Assembly: GCA_963779735.1 (NCBI GenBank)
Contig: CAVZZJ010000004.1
Span: forward strand, 248,001-312,000
Source: Bog-473 sp963779735
GTDB taxonomy: Bacteria; Actinomycetota; Acidimicrobiia; Acidimicrobiales; RAAP-2
DNA length: 64,000 bases
Direction of reading: 5' to 3'
Shown here: positions 18,148 to 29,349 of the stretch, in pieces
How the letters are laid out: the number at the start of each line of letters is the position of its first letter
Position numbering within the stretch: the first letter of the stretch is position 1
Made by a program: the position numbers and the translations under genes
The notes under the pieces: generated by a model
What the model was told of the DNA's origin: nothing
The model's input: only the letters and a program-made list of their open reading frames with translations
The model's database searches: none

Positions 18148-18214
18148 GCCTCCACGGTACCGTGCGGCGCCGGGGCCCCCGTGACCGCGCGGGGTGGGGT
18201 GTTACACATAAGGG

Positions 18215-18688
18215 ATGGACAACTCGGAGGCTGCCGTAACCGTGTACACAGACGGGGCGTGCCGGGGGAATCCCGGCCGCGGTGGATGGGCGTGGGCCGT
18301 GCCCGATGGCCCGTACGCCAGCGGGGCCGATCCGGCCACGACGAACCAGCGCATGGAGATCATGGCGGCGCTCGAGGCGCTCCGCTTCCTCACGGCGCTC
18401 ACGAAGTCGGACATTGAGGTGAGGAGCGATTCGACCTACGTCGTCAACTGCTTCAAGGACCGTTGGTGGCAGGGATGGCAGCGCAGGAACTGGCGCAACT
18501 CCCAGAACAAGCCGGTGGCCAACAGGGATCTCTGGGAGCCCCTGATTGAGCTGGCGGTGGCTGCCGAGGCCAGGGTGACCTTCCGATGGGTGAAGGGTCA
18601 CTCGGGCGACCGCTGGAACGATCGGGTCGATGAGCTCGCCACCGCGGCGGCCGACCTTGGCGTGGGCGAACGCCGTCTGGAGATGTAG
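18215..18688 (+). CDS. rnhA: Ribonuclease HI
   Basis: 157 residues. Active-site carboxylates are visible in order: VYTDGACRGNPG (Asp), NQRMEIMAALEAL (Glu), VRSDSTYVVNC (Asp) and the C-terminal HSGDRWNDRVDELA (His and Asp). Length and the basic handle region (WWQGWQRRNWRNSQ) match E. coli RNase HI. It cleaves RNA in RNA-DNA hybrids (R-loops, Okazaki primers). It is divergent from aceE, with 67 bases between the starts. Confidence 0.95.
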   Translation: MDNSEAAVTVYTDGACRGNPGRGGWAWAVPDGPYASGADPATTNQRMEIMAALEALRFLTALTKSDIEVRSDSTYVVNCFKDRWWQGWQRRNWRNSQNKPVANRDLWEPLIELAVAAEARVTFRWVKGHSGDRWNDRVDELATAAADLGVGERRLEM

Positions 18689-18842
18689 CGCCTCGGGGGA
18701 ATCGGGAGTTGCGGTGGGGACCTGAACGGTAGTCTGGGTGCGCGGCCACCCCTATGGTGTGGCATCGAAGGCTCAATTGGCGCGGAAGGGGAAGTAGGGG
18801 GGGACCGATCGCGCGGCTTGTGGACAGGGAGAAGGGACGCCG

Positions 18843-20258
18843 ATGAGTGGAGAGGACGAGTTCGACATCGTCGTCATTGGCGGCGGCCCGGGCGGGTACG
18901 CCACCGCGCTCTACGGAGCCGCTGCCGGGCTCTCGGTGGCCATCGTCGAGCGGGACAAGGTCGGCGGTACCTGCCTGCACAGGGGATGCGTGCCCGCCAA
19001 GGAGTTCCTCGAGACCGCCGCGGTGTACCGGACCGTCGGTTCGGCCGCTGATTTCGGTGTACGCGTGGGCGAACCCACGCTGGAGTTCTCGATCAGCCAG
19101 GACCGGAAGAACGGCGTTGTCGACAAGCTGTTCAAGGGGCTGTCGGGGCTGTTGAAGGGTCGCCGGGTCACGACTCTCTCGGGCACGGGCACGCTGGAGC
19201 CCGACCACCGGGTGCGCGTCCTTGACGGCGAGGACGCCGGAAGGGTGCTGATCGGAACCAACGTGGTCTTGGCGGCGGGGTCGGTGCCCCGAACCCTGCC
19301 CGGGCTCGAGGTGGACGGTCGATGGGTGATGACCTCCGACGAGTTCCTCGACCTCAAGGAGGTGCCCTCGTCGGTCGCCGTCGTCGGCGGCGGGGCCATC
19401 GGGTGTGAGTTCGCGTCGCTCCTGGCCGACCTCGGGGCCAAGGTCACCGTGCTCGAAGCCCTCGAGTCGCTGTTGCCCGGGTGCGACGAGGACATCGTTC
19501 GCCTGATCGCGCGCTCCTTCAAGAGGCGCGGCATCGACATCGTCACCGGGGTCCAGGTCGAGGGCCACACCCCGAACCCCGACGGCGGCATCACCACCCT
19601 GGTGGCAGGTGACGCGTCCTACGACGTAGAGGCCATCGTCGTCTCGGTGGGGCGCCGGCCTCGAAGTGAGGGTCTGGTGGCCGAGGGTGTGGCCGTCGAG
19701 ATTGACGCCAGGGGCTTCGTCGTCGCCGACGAGTACCAACGCACCGCCGTGCCCGGCGTATGGGCGGTAGGCGACGTGGTGGCCGGGACGCCGCAACTGG
19801 CCCACGTGGGCTTTGCCGAGGCCATCGTGGCGGTGAAGAGCATGCTCGGGGAGCCGGTTGTGCCGGTGGACTACGGCAAGGTGCCCTGGGCCATCTACTG
19901 CCATCCCGAGGTGGCCTTCTGCGGGATGACCGAGGCCCAGGCGTTAGCCCAGGGGATCGCCGTCGTGACCAAGAAGGACCCGTTCGGCGGGAACAGCCGG
20001 GCCCAGATCATCGGCGACACCGAGGGTGTGGTGAAGATCGTGGCCGAACAGCGACCCGACGGCTCTGCGGGTCGGATCCTCGGGGTCCACATGGCCGGTC
20101 CGTGGGTGACCGAGCAGCTGGGTGCGGGATACCTGGCGCTCAATTGGGAGGCCTTGCCCGATGAGGTGGCGTATTTCGTTCAGCCGCATCCGTCGCTCTC
20201 CGAAGCGTTCGGCGAGACGATGTTGGCGCTCACGGGAAGGGGACTGCACGTTGGCTGA
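18843..20258 (+). CDS. lpdA: Dihydrolipoamide dehydrogenase (E3)
   Basis: 471 residues. The FAD-binding GGGPGGYATA lies at the N terminus, the redox-active disulfide is Cys44/Cys49 in GGTCLHRGCVPAK, the NAD-binding loop is VVGGGAIGCEFASLLADLG, and the C-terminal HPHPSLSEAFGE gives the catalytic His-Glu pair. It reoxidises dihydrolipoyl-E2 with NAD+. Its end overlaps the start of the E2 gene by 8 bases, so they are co-translated. The 154 bases upstream probably hold the promoter; no clear hexamers were seen. Confidence 0.95.
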   Translation: MSGEDEFDIVVIGGGPGGYATALYGAAAGLSVAIVERDKVGGTCLHRGCVPAKEFLETAAVYRTVGSAADFGVRVGEPTLEFSISQDRKNGVVDKLFKGLSGLLKGRRVTTLSGTGTLEPDHRVRVLDGEDAGRVLIGTNVVLAAGSVPRTLPGLEVDGRWVMTSDEFLDLKEVPSSVAVVGGGAIGCEFASLLADLGAKVTVLEALESLLPGCDEDIVRLIARSFKRRGIDIVTGVQVEGHTPNPDGGITTLVAGDASYDVEAIVVSVGRRPRSEGLVAEGVAVEIDARGFVVADEYQRTAVPGVWAVGDVVAGTPQLAHVGFAEAIVAVKSMLGEPVVPVDYGKVPWAIYCHPEVAFCGMTEAQALAQGIAVVTKKDPFGGNSRAQIIGDTEGVVKIVAEQRPDGSAGRILGVHMAGPWVTEQLGAGYLALNWEALPDEVAYFVQPHPSLSEAFGETMLALTGRGLHVG

Positions 20259-21750
20259 CGTCACGATGCCGCAGTTGGGCGAGACGGTGACCGAGGGAAC
20301 CGTGACACGGTGGATGAAGGCCATCGGCGACACCGTCGTTCGCGACGAGCCGCTCTTCGAGGTGTCGACGGACAAGGTGGACTCCGAGGTCCCGTCGCCG
20401 GCCGCCGGCGTCCTGACCGAGATCCTCGTTCCCGAGGGCGAGACGGTCGAGGTCGGGGTGCGCCTCGCCGTCATCGGCGAGAGTGTGGAGTCGGCGGCGC
20501 CGCCGCCCGCGGCCCCGCCCCCGCCGGCGGCCCCACCCCCGCCGGCCGCCCCGGCACCGCCGACGCCGCCTCCCCCTGCGGAGGTCGTGGAGGTGGCCGC
20601 CGAGCCTGCGCCGCCCCTCGTTGCCGCGGCCAACGACGGTCCGGCCAACGACGGTGCGGCCGGCGTTGCTGCAGCCGACGTCGCGCCCGAGCCGCTGTTG
20701 CTCTCCCCGATCGTCCGCAAACTATTGGCGGAGAACGGGCTGAGCGCGTCGGAGGTGCCCGGCACCGGCGCCGGCGGCCGCATCACCCGGGAGGACGTGC
20801 TCAACGTCGTCGACGCTCGTCACGGGGCGGCGCCACCAGCGGCCGCGCCGCCCCAACCGGCAGCGGAGCCGGCCGCCCCATCGCAGGCTGCGCCTCCACC
20901 ACCCCCGCAGGCGGCGCCGGCGCCTCCACCACCCCCGCAGCGGACGCCGGCGCCCGTTGCGGCCTCCGTGGTCCAGGCCCAGGCCCAGTCCCAGGCCGCG
21001 GCCGCGCCCTCGACGACGATGGCGGCGTTCCGGCGCGACAGCGACCAGGTGGTGCCCTTCTCGAACATGCGGCGCCGGACCGCCGAGCACATGGTGCGCT
21101 CCAAAGCGACGTCGCCCCATGCGTTCATCGCCAACGAGGTCGATTTCGAGAGCGTGGAACGGGTGCGCAAGGCGTGGGGCGAGCGGTTCAAGGCAGAGGA
21201 GGGCTTCTCGCTCACCTACCTGCCCTTCATCGCCCGGGCCACCGTGGAGGCCCTGCGGGACTTCCCGCTGCTCAACGCCTCCGTGGCCGACGACGCCCTG
21301 GTGGTGCACTCCGAGATCAACCTGGGCATCGCCGTGGACCTGGCGCACCAGGGTCTGATCGTTCCCGTCATCCATCGGGCAGAGGAGGTGACCCTGCGTG
21401 GCGTCGCCCGCCGGATCCGCGACCTGGCCGACCGCGCGCGCGGTCGCCAGCTGAATGCCGACGACATCACCGGAGGGACCTTCTCCATCACCAACGACGG
21501 TCCCTTCGGCACCTACTTCACGGTGCCGATCATCAACCAGCCACAGGTGGCGATCCTGGCCACCGACGGCATCGCCCGCCGCCCGGTTGTCGTCACCCAG
21601 GCCGACGGATCGGAGTCGATCGCCATCCACTCGACCGGCATTCTCGGGGTGAGTTGGGATCATCGGGCGGTCGACGGCGCCTACGTCTCCTCGTTCCTCG
21701 CCCGGGTTTCGGACCTTCTGTCCGCCCGCGACTGGGCTGCCGAGCTTTAG
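20251..21750 (+). CDS. 2-oxo acid dehydrogenase E2 dihydrolipoamide acyltransferase
   Basis: 499 residues from TTG at 20251 (ADVTMPQLGETVTEG follows). One lipoyl domain has the lipoylated lysine in EVSTDKVDSEV (Lys42). A Pro/Ala-rich hinge (about 85-130), the E3-binding domain (SPIVRKLLAENGLSAS, about 150-186), a second Ala/Pro/Gln hinge (190-255) and the catalytic domain (about 265-499) follow, with HRAVDG at 471-476 holding the catalytic His and Asp. In actinobacteria this type serves PDH and/or OGDH, so acetyl versus succinyl specificity is unsettled; linkage to lpdA and aceE favours a PDH role. The hinges contain perfect DNA repeats that could vary in length. Confidence 0.92.
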   Translation: MADVTMPQLGETVTEGTVTRWMKAIGDTVVRDEPLFEVSTDKVDSEVPSPAAGVLTEILVPEGETVEVGVRLAVIGESVESAAPPPAAPPPPAAPPPPAAPAPPTPPPPAEVVEVAAEPAPPLVAAANDGPANDGAAGVAAADVAPEPLLLSPIVRKLLAENGLSASEVPGTGAGGRITREDVLNVVDARHGAAPPAAAPPQPAAEPAAPSQAAPPPPPQAAPAPPPPPQRTPAPVAASVVQAQAQSQAAAAPSTTMAAFRRDSDQVVPFSNMRRRTAEHMVRSKATSPHAFIANEVDFESVERVRKAWGERFKAEEGFSLTYLPFIARATVEALRDFPLLNASVADDALVVHSEINLGIAVDLAHQGLIVPVIHRAEEVTLRGVARRIRDLADRARGRQLNADDITGGTFSITNDGPFGTYFTVPIINQPQVAILATDGIARRPVVVTQADGSESIAIHSTGILGVSWDHRAVDGAYVSSFLARVSDLLSARDWAAEL

Positions 21751-21754
21751 CCTC

Positions 21755-23389
21755 GTGCTTCGGGTCCGGACCCTGGGGCTGGTGCCCTACCACGAGGCCT
21801 CCGTGCTCCAACACGCGCTGGCCGCCGGCCCGGGTGACGACTACCTGCTGGTCCTCCAGCACCCGCACGTCTACACCCTGGGCGCCCGCGCGGACCCGGC
21901 GCACGTCCTGACCGACCCCGCGTCGGTCGGGGCCACCCTCGAGCAGACCGACCGGGGCGGCGATGTCACTTACCACGGTCCGGGCCAGCTGGTTGTCTAC
22001 CCGATCGTGTCGGTCCCGGACCACCCATCGGCCGGACCGGCGCACGTCCATCGTCTGGAGCAGCTGGTCATCGACACGCTGGGCGACGTCGGTCTCGACG
22101 GTGCGTCTCGGGTGAAGGGCTACCCGGGCGTATGGGTCGGTGCCGAGGGCGCCACGCCGCGCAAGATCGCCGCCGTGGGGGTCCGCACGGTCCGCACGCC
22201 CTCGGGTGCGCGGCGCACGCTCCATGGTGTCGCCCTCAACGTCGAGTGCGACCTGGCCATGTTCGGGCACATCGTGCCGTGCGGGATCGCCGACCGTCCT
22301 GTGACCTCGCTGCGTGCCGAGGGGTCGGGGGTGCCGCTCGCCTCGGTGGCCGAGGCCTTCATCACGCGTGCCATCGCCATGTTCGGCTCGGGCGGGGTCG
22401 ATCGCCAGGACGTCATGACCGGGCCGACCCTCGGCGGCGACCCGTTGCCCGTCGAGCGGCCGCTCCTCCGACGCCTGCGACAGGCCGGCGTGGCGCCCGA
22501 GGCGGGGCTGCAGATCTCGCGGCGCAAGCCGGAGTGGCTGCGGGTGCCGGTGCGCATGGGCAAGGAGTACCTCGCCCTGGGCAGGACGGTGCACGATCTG
22601 GGACTGGCCACGGTGTGCGAGGAGGCGGGCTGCCCCAATATTTACGAGTGCTGGTCGGAGGGGACCGCCACCTTCATGATCAACGGGGAACGCTGCACTC
22701 GGGCCTGCGGTTTCTGCCAGGTCGACACCCGCCATCCCCTGCCACTCGCGGCCGACGAACCCGATCGGGTATCCCGGGCGGTCGAGCGCATGGGTCTGGC
22801 GCACGCCGTGGTGACCTGCGTGGCGCGGGACGACCTGGCCGACGGCGGGGCGGGCGCCATGGCCCGGACCATCGTGGCCATCAGGGAGCGGTCACCGGCG
22901 ACCACCGTCGAGGTGCTCATCTCGGACTGCCGGGGCGACGCGTCCTCGCTCGAGGCGATCTTCGCCGCCCGCCCCGACGTGCTCAACCACAACATCGAGA
23001 CCGTGGCCCGGCTCCAGCGCGCCGTGCGACCCTCGGCCGGCTACGCCCGCAGTCTGGCCGTGCTGGCGCGGGCCGGCGCCTCGGGTCTGGTGGCCAAGTC
23101 GGGGCTGATGGTGGGACTGGGAGAGCGCGAGGACGAGGTCGCCGCCACCATGGCCGACCTGCGGGCGGTGGGCGTCTCGATCGTCACCATCGGCCAGTAC
23201 CTGCGGCCGAGCGCCGCGCACCTTCCGGTCTCCCGCTACTGGGCTCCCGAGGAGTTCGACCGGCTCCGGCAGATCGGATCCTCGCTCGGCGTGCCGCACG
23301 TGGAGGCCTCGCCGCTCACCCGTTCCAGCTACCATGCCCGCGACGCCGCGGCGGCGGCTGGGCGCTACCAGCCCGCCCTGCACGCCTGA
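21755..23389 (+). CDS. lipB-lipA: Fused LipB octanoyltransferase - LipA lipoyl synthase
   Basis: One uninterrupted 544-residue frame from GTG at 21755, four bases after the E2 stop. Residues 1-215 are LipB: RGGDVTYHGPGQLVVYP, catalytic Lys137 (KIAAVGVR) and Cys176 (VPCGI). Residues about 245-544 are LipA: auxiliary-cluster cysteines C288-X4-C293-X5-C299, radical-SAM C314-X3-C318-X2-C321, and C-terminal RSSYHA (Ser524/525). A short linker (about 215-240) has no stop. LipB moves octanoyl from acyl carrier protein to E2; LipA then inserts two sulfurs. Most bacteria encode these as separate genes. Because all catalytic residues are present, both halves are probably active. Internal re-initiation at ATG 22405-22420 cannot be excluded. 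Confidence 0.93.
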   Translation: MLRVRTLGLVPYHEASVLQHALAAGPGDDYLLVLQHPHVYTLGARADPAHVLTDPASVGATLEQTDRGGDVTYHGPGQLVVYPIVSVPDHPSAGPAHVHRLEQLVIDTLGDVGLDGASRVKGYPGVWVGAEGATPRKIAAVGVRTVRTPSGARRTLHGVALNVECDLAMFGHIVPCGIADRPVTSLRAEGSGVPLASVAEAFITRAIAMFGSGGVDRQDVMTGPTLGGDPLPVERPLLRRLRQAGVAPEAGLQISRRKPEWLRVPVRMGKEYLALGRTVHDLGLATVCEEAGCPNIYECWSEGTATFMINGERCTRACGFCQVDTRHPLPLAADEPDRVSRAVERMGLAHAVVTCVARDDLADGGAGAMARTIVAIRERSPATTVEVLISDCRGDASSLEAIFAARPDVLNHNIETVARLQRAVRPSAGYARSLAVLARAGASGLVAKSGLMVGLGEREDEVAATMADLRAVGVSIVTIGQYLRPSAAHLPVSRYWAPEEFDRLRQIGSSLGVPHVEASPLTRSSYHARDAAAAAGRYQPALHA

Positions 23390-23413
23390 CCGCCAAGAGC
23401 CCGATCGGCGGCC

Positions 23414-26929
<3,516 letters not shown>

Positions 26930-26983
26930 ACCAAGGATACAGGCGACTACCTGGCATTCCGTGACGCCCCCGCTAGCATCGCC

Positions 26984-27529
26984 ATGATGACGCCGAAGAT
27001 CTACACCAAGACCGGCGACGACGGGACCACGGGCCTCTACTTCGGAGGACGGGTGCGCAAGGACTCGGCTCCCATTGAGATCAACGGCGCAGTGGACGAG
27101 GCCCAGGCGGCCTTGGGCCTGGCCCGGGCCGAATCGGCACCCGGGTCAGAGCTCAACCAGCGGCTGGCCGCCCTGGAGCGAGAGCTCTACGTGCTGATGG
27201 CCGAGGTGGCCACGGCCCCGGAGAACAGGCACAAGTTGAAGCCGGGGGCGTCGCTGGTGACCGAGCAGATGGTGCTGGCACTGGAGGGGGCGATCGACGA
27301 GCTGCGCGGGCGGCCGGACATCCCGAGTGACTTCACCGTCCCGGGCGAGAACCGCCCCGCCGCGGCGCTCGACCTGGCCCGGACGATCGTGCGCCGGGCC
27401 GAGCGGCTAGCGGTGCCCCACCCGGTGGAGGGGTCCTACGTCCTGCCGTACCTGAACCGCCTCTCCGACCTGCTGTGGGCCATGGCCCGCTGGCAGGAGG
27501 GGCCCGATCACATGCTCTCTCGATCGTAG
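26984..27529 (+). CDS. PduO-type cob(I)alamin adenosyltransferase
   Basis: 181 residues from ATG at 26984 (a second ATG follows immediately). KIYTKTGDDGTTGLYFGGRV is the ATP-binding N terminus of the PduO/MMAB family, VDEAQAALG follows, and the C-terminal half has VPGENRPAAALDLARTIVRRAER and LNRLSDLLWAMAR, both family hallmarks. It makes adenosylcobalamin, the cofactor needed by the acyl-CoA mutase at 42.6 kb. It is divergent from metH, and its 3' end overlaps the small convergent gene at 27508-27744 by 22 bases. Confidence 0.93.
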   Translation: MMTPKIYTKTGDDGTTGLYFGGRVRKDSAPIEINGAVDEAQAALGLARAESAPGSELNQRLAALERELYVLMAEVATAPENRHKLKPGASLVTEQMVLALEGAIDELRGRPDIPSDFTVPGENRPAAALDLARTIVRRAERLAVPHPVEGSYVLPYLNRLSDLLWAMARWQEGPDHMLSRS

Positions 27530-27744
27530 ATCTCGACCGCGCGCGCCAGGTCCTCCGCCGTGAACTCCAGCCCGTTCGGTGTACGCCGAGCCTGCATGTC
27601 GTGGGTGGTGAGGAAGCTCGACACGCGCTGGAGGCAGTTGGGCTCACCGCCGATACAGATCGTCTCCAGCCGGACCGTGACCGTCTTGCAGCACGGGTGC
27701 TGTCGCTTGAAGGCGTTGAGCAGCTCTTCGAGATCGACGCTCAT
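27508..27744 (-). CDS. Small cysteine-containing protein of unknown function
   Basis: 78 residues from ATG 27744 (GTG three bases upstream is possible). HPCCKTVTVRLETICIGGEPNCLQR gives four cysteines in the first half, and the second half is an amphipathic LEFTAEDLARAVEIYDRE segment. It resembles small actinobacterial hypothetical proteins but I cannot name a family. Its tail overlaps the cobalamin adenosyltransferase gene by 22 bases in opposite orientation. It is supported by coherent amino-acid composition rather than homology. Confidence 0.55.
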   Translation of the reverse strand: MSVDLEELLNAFKRQHPCCKTVTVRLETICIGGEPNCLQRVSSFLTTHDMQARRTPNGLEFTAEDLARAVEIYDRESM

Positions 27745-27878
27745 CACCCCGAAACGCTAGTGCCGAGAGGCGTCAACCCGGTGGCAATGAGGCGCCGGTC
27801 GAACGGGCGGGCCGGCTCATCTCGTGTGGGCCGACTGGAGCATCGCCCGGAGCGGGAGGCGTCCGTGCACAAGTCCGT

Positions 27879-27922
27879 GTACAAAACAGTGCGCTGGCTT
27901 GCGCCAGCGCACTGTTTTGTAC
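27879..27922 (-). terminator. Perfect 20-bp hairpin downstream of the first binding-protein gene
   Basis: The left arm at 27879-27898 (GTACAAAACAGTGCGCTGGC) and the right arm at 27903-27922 are exact reverse complements around a TTGC loop. It lies 24 bases past the stop of the minus-strand gene ending at 27946. The arm end carries TTTTGT, consistent with an intrinsic terminator that could work in both directions. A covarying copy follows the second paralogue. Confidence 0.8.
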
Positions 27923-27945
27923 CTATTTCCCCCCGACGGGTGTGG

Positions 27946-29157
27946 CTACTTGGCGGCGCAGAAGTCCTTGAGCCCGTACGGGGTCGAGTACTTGCCGTCC
28001 TTGAGCAGCGCGTAGTACCAGCAGTCGACCGGGTGGGGCTTGCCGGCTGTGTAGGTGAGCGGCGGGGCGAGGCCGTCGAGCGTCGATCCATGCAGGGAGT
28101 CCAACCCCTTGGTCACTTCGGCGGCGGTCGGTGCACCGCTGATGTGACCGGCAGCCACGGCGGCCTGGAACTCCTTTCCGGCGATCCAGGTTTCGGCGGC
28201 GAGCTCGTTGTAGTTCGAGTTGGTCAACACCCCCGCTCCCGAGTACTTCTTGATGGCCGAGTCCATGGCCTTTATCGCCGAGGAGTTGGCGAAGTAGGGG
28301 AGGTTGGGCACGGTGAAGTACGTCGCCTGGTTGAACGCCGCGCTGGTCGCCATGCCCGGACCGATGGTCTCGCCGTCGACCACGACCTTGGGCTTGTAGC
28401 CCTGGGCGTAGCAGTCCTGAATGATCTTCTCGTCGACGGTCTGCACGTCGGCGACGAAGGCGACGGTGGCGCCGGCCTGCTTGGCGGCGATGCACTGAGC
28501 CGTGTAGTTGGGAGCGCTCGCCGACACCTCGAGCGCGGCCACGACGTCCTCACCGGCCGTCTTGGCCTGGGCCTCTAGGGGGGCGATGCCCTCCTGGCAC
28601 TGGACCGCCTCGGCACAGTAGAAGAGGGCGAAGTCCTTCCCGCCCGCCTGGTGGACCGCGGCGGTGATGCCGAAGAAGAGGGAGTCCTCGGTCTGGCCCT
28701 CGGGGTAGAAGTCAGGGTTCGTGTAGAAGGGCTCGGTGGAGGTGTTCAGGCCCACCACCGGCACCCCCTGCGCCTCGACGTAGGAGGCCCAGGAGAAGTC
28801 CTCGGAGGTGGCGTCGATGATGGCCACCACGTGGTCGGACCCGACGAGCGTCTGGGCCTCGGAGGTCGAGGTCGACGGGCTGCTGGCGTCGTCGTCAATG
28901 ATCAGGTCGACCTTGTGGCCGTTGATGCCCCCCGACGCGTTCACCGAGTCGGCCCAGGCCTTGGCGACGGGCGGCACTTCTTCGATGCCGGCCGACAGCG
29001 GCCCCGAGCAGCCGCAGATGAGGCCGATCTTGACCGGAGTGCTCGAGCCGCTGGCCCCGGCAACGCCGGGCCCGGCCAGGGCGGCGGTCGCCGCCAAGCC
29101 GCCCCACAACAGCACCACCGCCATGCCAGCAGCGACCTTACGTAGCAGTGTGGTCAT
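27946..29157 (-). CDS. ABC-transporter periplasmic binding protein, branched-chain amino-acid/amide type (copy 1)
   Basis: 403 residues from ATG 29157, behind a strong AAGGGGG ribosome site. A Sec signal peptide (LLRKVAAGMAVVLLWGGLA ... ALAGPG) is followed by a Peripla_BP_6 fold: VKIGLICGCSGPLSAGIEEV at the first strand, VNASGGINGHKVDLIIDDDA and AIIDATSEDFSWASY in lobe 1, and TAGKPHPVDCWYYALL near the C terminus. The family binds branched-chain amino acids, urea, amides or aromatic acids. No permease or ATPase gene is adjacent, so it is an orphan. It is very similar throughout to copy 2. Confidence 0.88.
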   Translation of the reverse strand: MTTLLRKVAAGMAVVLLWGGLAATAALAGPGVAGASGSSTPVKIGLICGCSGPLSAGIEEVPPVAKAWADSVNASGGINGHKVDLIIDDDASSPSTSTSEAQTLVGSDHVVAIIDATSEDFSWASYVEAQGVPVVGLNTSTEPFYTNPDFYPEGQTEDSLFFGITAAVHQAGGKDFALFYCAEAVQCQEGIAPLEAQAKTAGEDVVAALEVSASAPNYTAQCIAAKQAGATVAFVADVQTVDEKIIQDCYAQGYKPKVVVDGETIGPGMATSAAFNQATYFTVPNLPYFANSSAIKAMDSAIKKYSGAGVLTNSNYNELAAETWIAGKEFQAAVAAGHISGAPTAAEVTKGLDSLHGSTLDGLAPPLTYTAGKPHPVDCWYYALLKDGKYSTPYGLKDFCAAK

Positions 29158-29216
29158 GAACCGGGCCCCCTTACGTCGTGGATTGTTGCGATTGGATGTC
29201 GTTTTAGCATGGATCG
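29158..29216 (-). repeat. Duplicated leader/promoter block upstream of binding protein copy 1
   Basis: These 59 bases directly before the start closely match the 59 bases before copy 2 (30559-30617), with an identical core GATGTCGTTTTAGCATGGAT on the plus strand. Read on the coding strand, the core has TGCTAAAAC, which could be an extended -10. The gene was therefore duplicated with its leader and probably its promoter. Confidence 0.7.
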
Positions 29217-29279
29217 ATGTCAATGTCTAGGAGGCTCTGCACATCTCCACCGGCCGGCTCGCCACCGACGAGGGGTGAA

Positions 29280-29321
29280 GACAAGACGGTGCGCCGGCTT
29301 GCGCCGGCGCACCGTCTTGTC
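29280..29321 (-). terminator. Perfect 19-bp hairpin downstream of the second binding-protein gene
   Basis: Arms at 29280-29298 (GACAAGACGGTGCGCCGGC) and 29303-29321 pair perfectly around the same TTGC loop as the hairpin at 27879-27922. Relative to that one, at least three pairs changed on both sides (A-T to G-C twice, T-A to C-G once), keeping the stem intact. It lies 28 bases past the stop at 29350 and upstream of the copy-1 promoter block, so it separates the two transcription units. Confidence 0.8.
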
Positions 29322-29349
29322 TCTCATTCATCTCCCCCGAAGGGCGTGG

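Noticed and set aside
16915..18214. Long plus-strand frame opposite aceE, continuous toward rnhA
   Set aside because: It is the antisense shadow of a complete AceE; it has Val/Gly/Asp-rich composition and no recognisable motif, and rnhA itself uses another frame.
20497..20946. Dense GC-rich direct repeats that might be a non-coding repeat array
   Set aside because: They lie in frame within the Pro/Ala-rich hinge regions of the E2 acyltransferase and are explained by protein low complexity.
22380..22470. The LipB-LipA junction considered as an assembly or frameshift artefact
   Set aside because: Both halves are in the same frame with intact motifs and normal codon use through the linker. A single sequencing indel would more probably break than create continuity; a missed stop from a substitution error remains possible and is noted in the finding.
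26930..26983. Possible cobalamin riboswitch between metH and the cobalamin adenosyltransferase gene
   Set aside because: Only 54 bases separate the start codons, too short for a B12 riboswitch, and no B12-box-like sequence was seen. No TPP riboswitch was seen before thiE either.
27879..29321. The two related hairpins considered as CRISPR repeats or mobile-element ends
   Set aside because: There are only two copies, about 1.4 kb apart, each at the same position after a paralogous gene, with no cas gene, transposase or spacer array.
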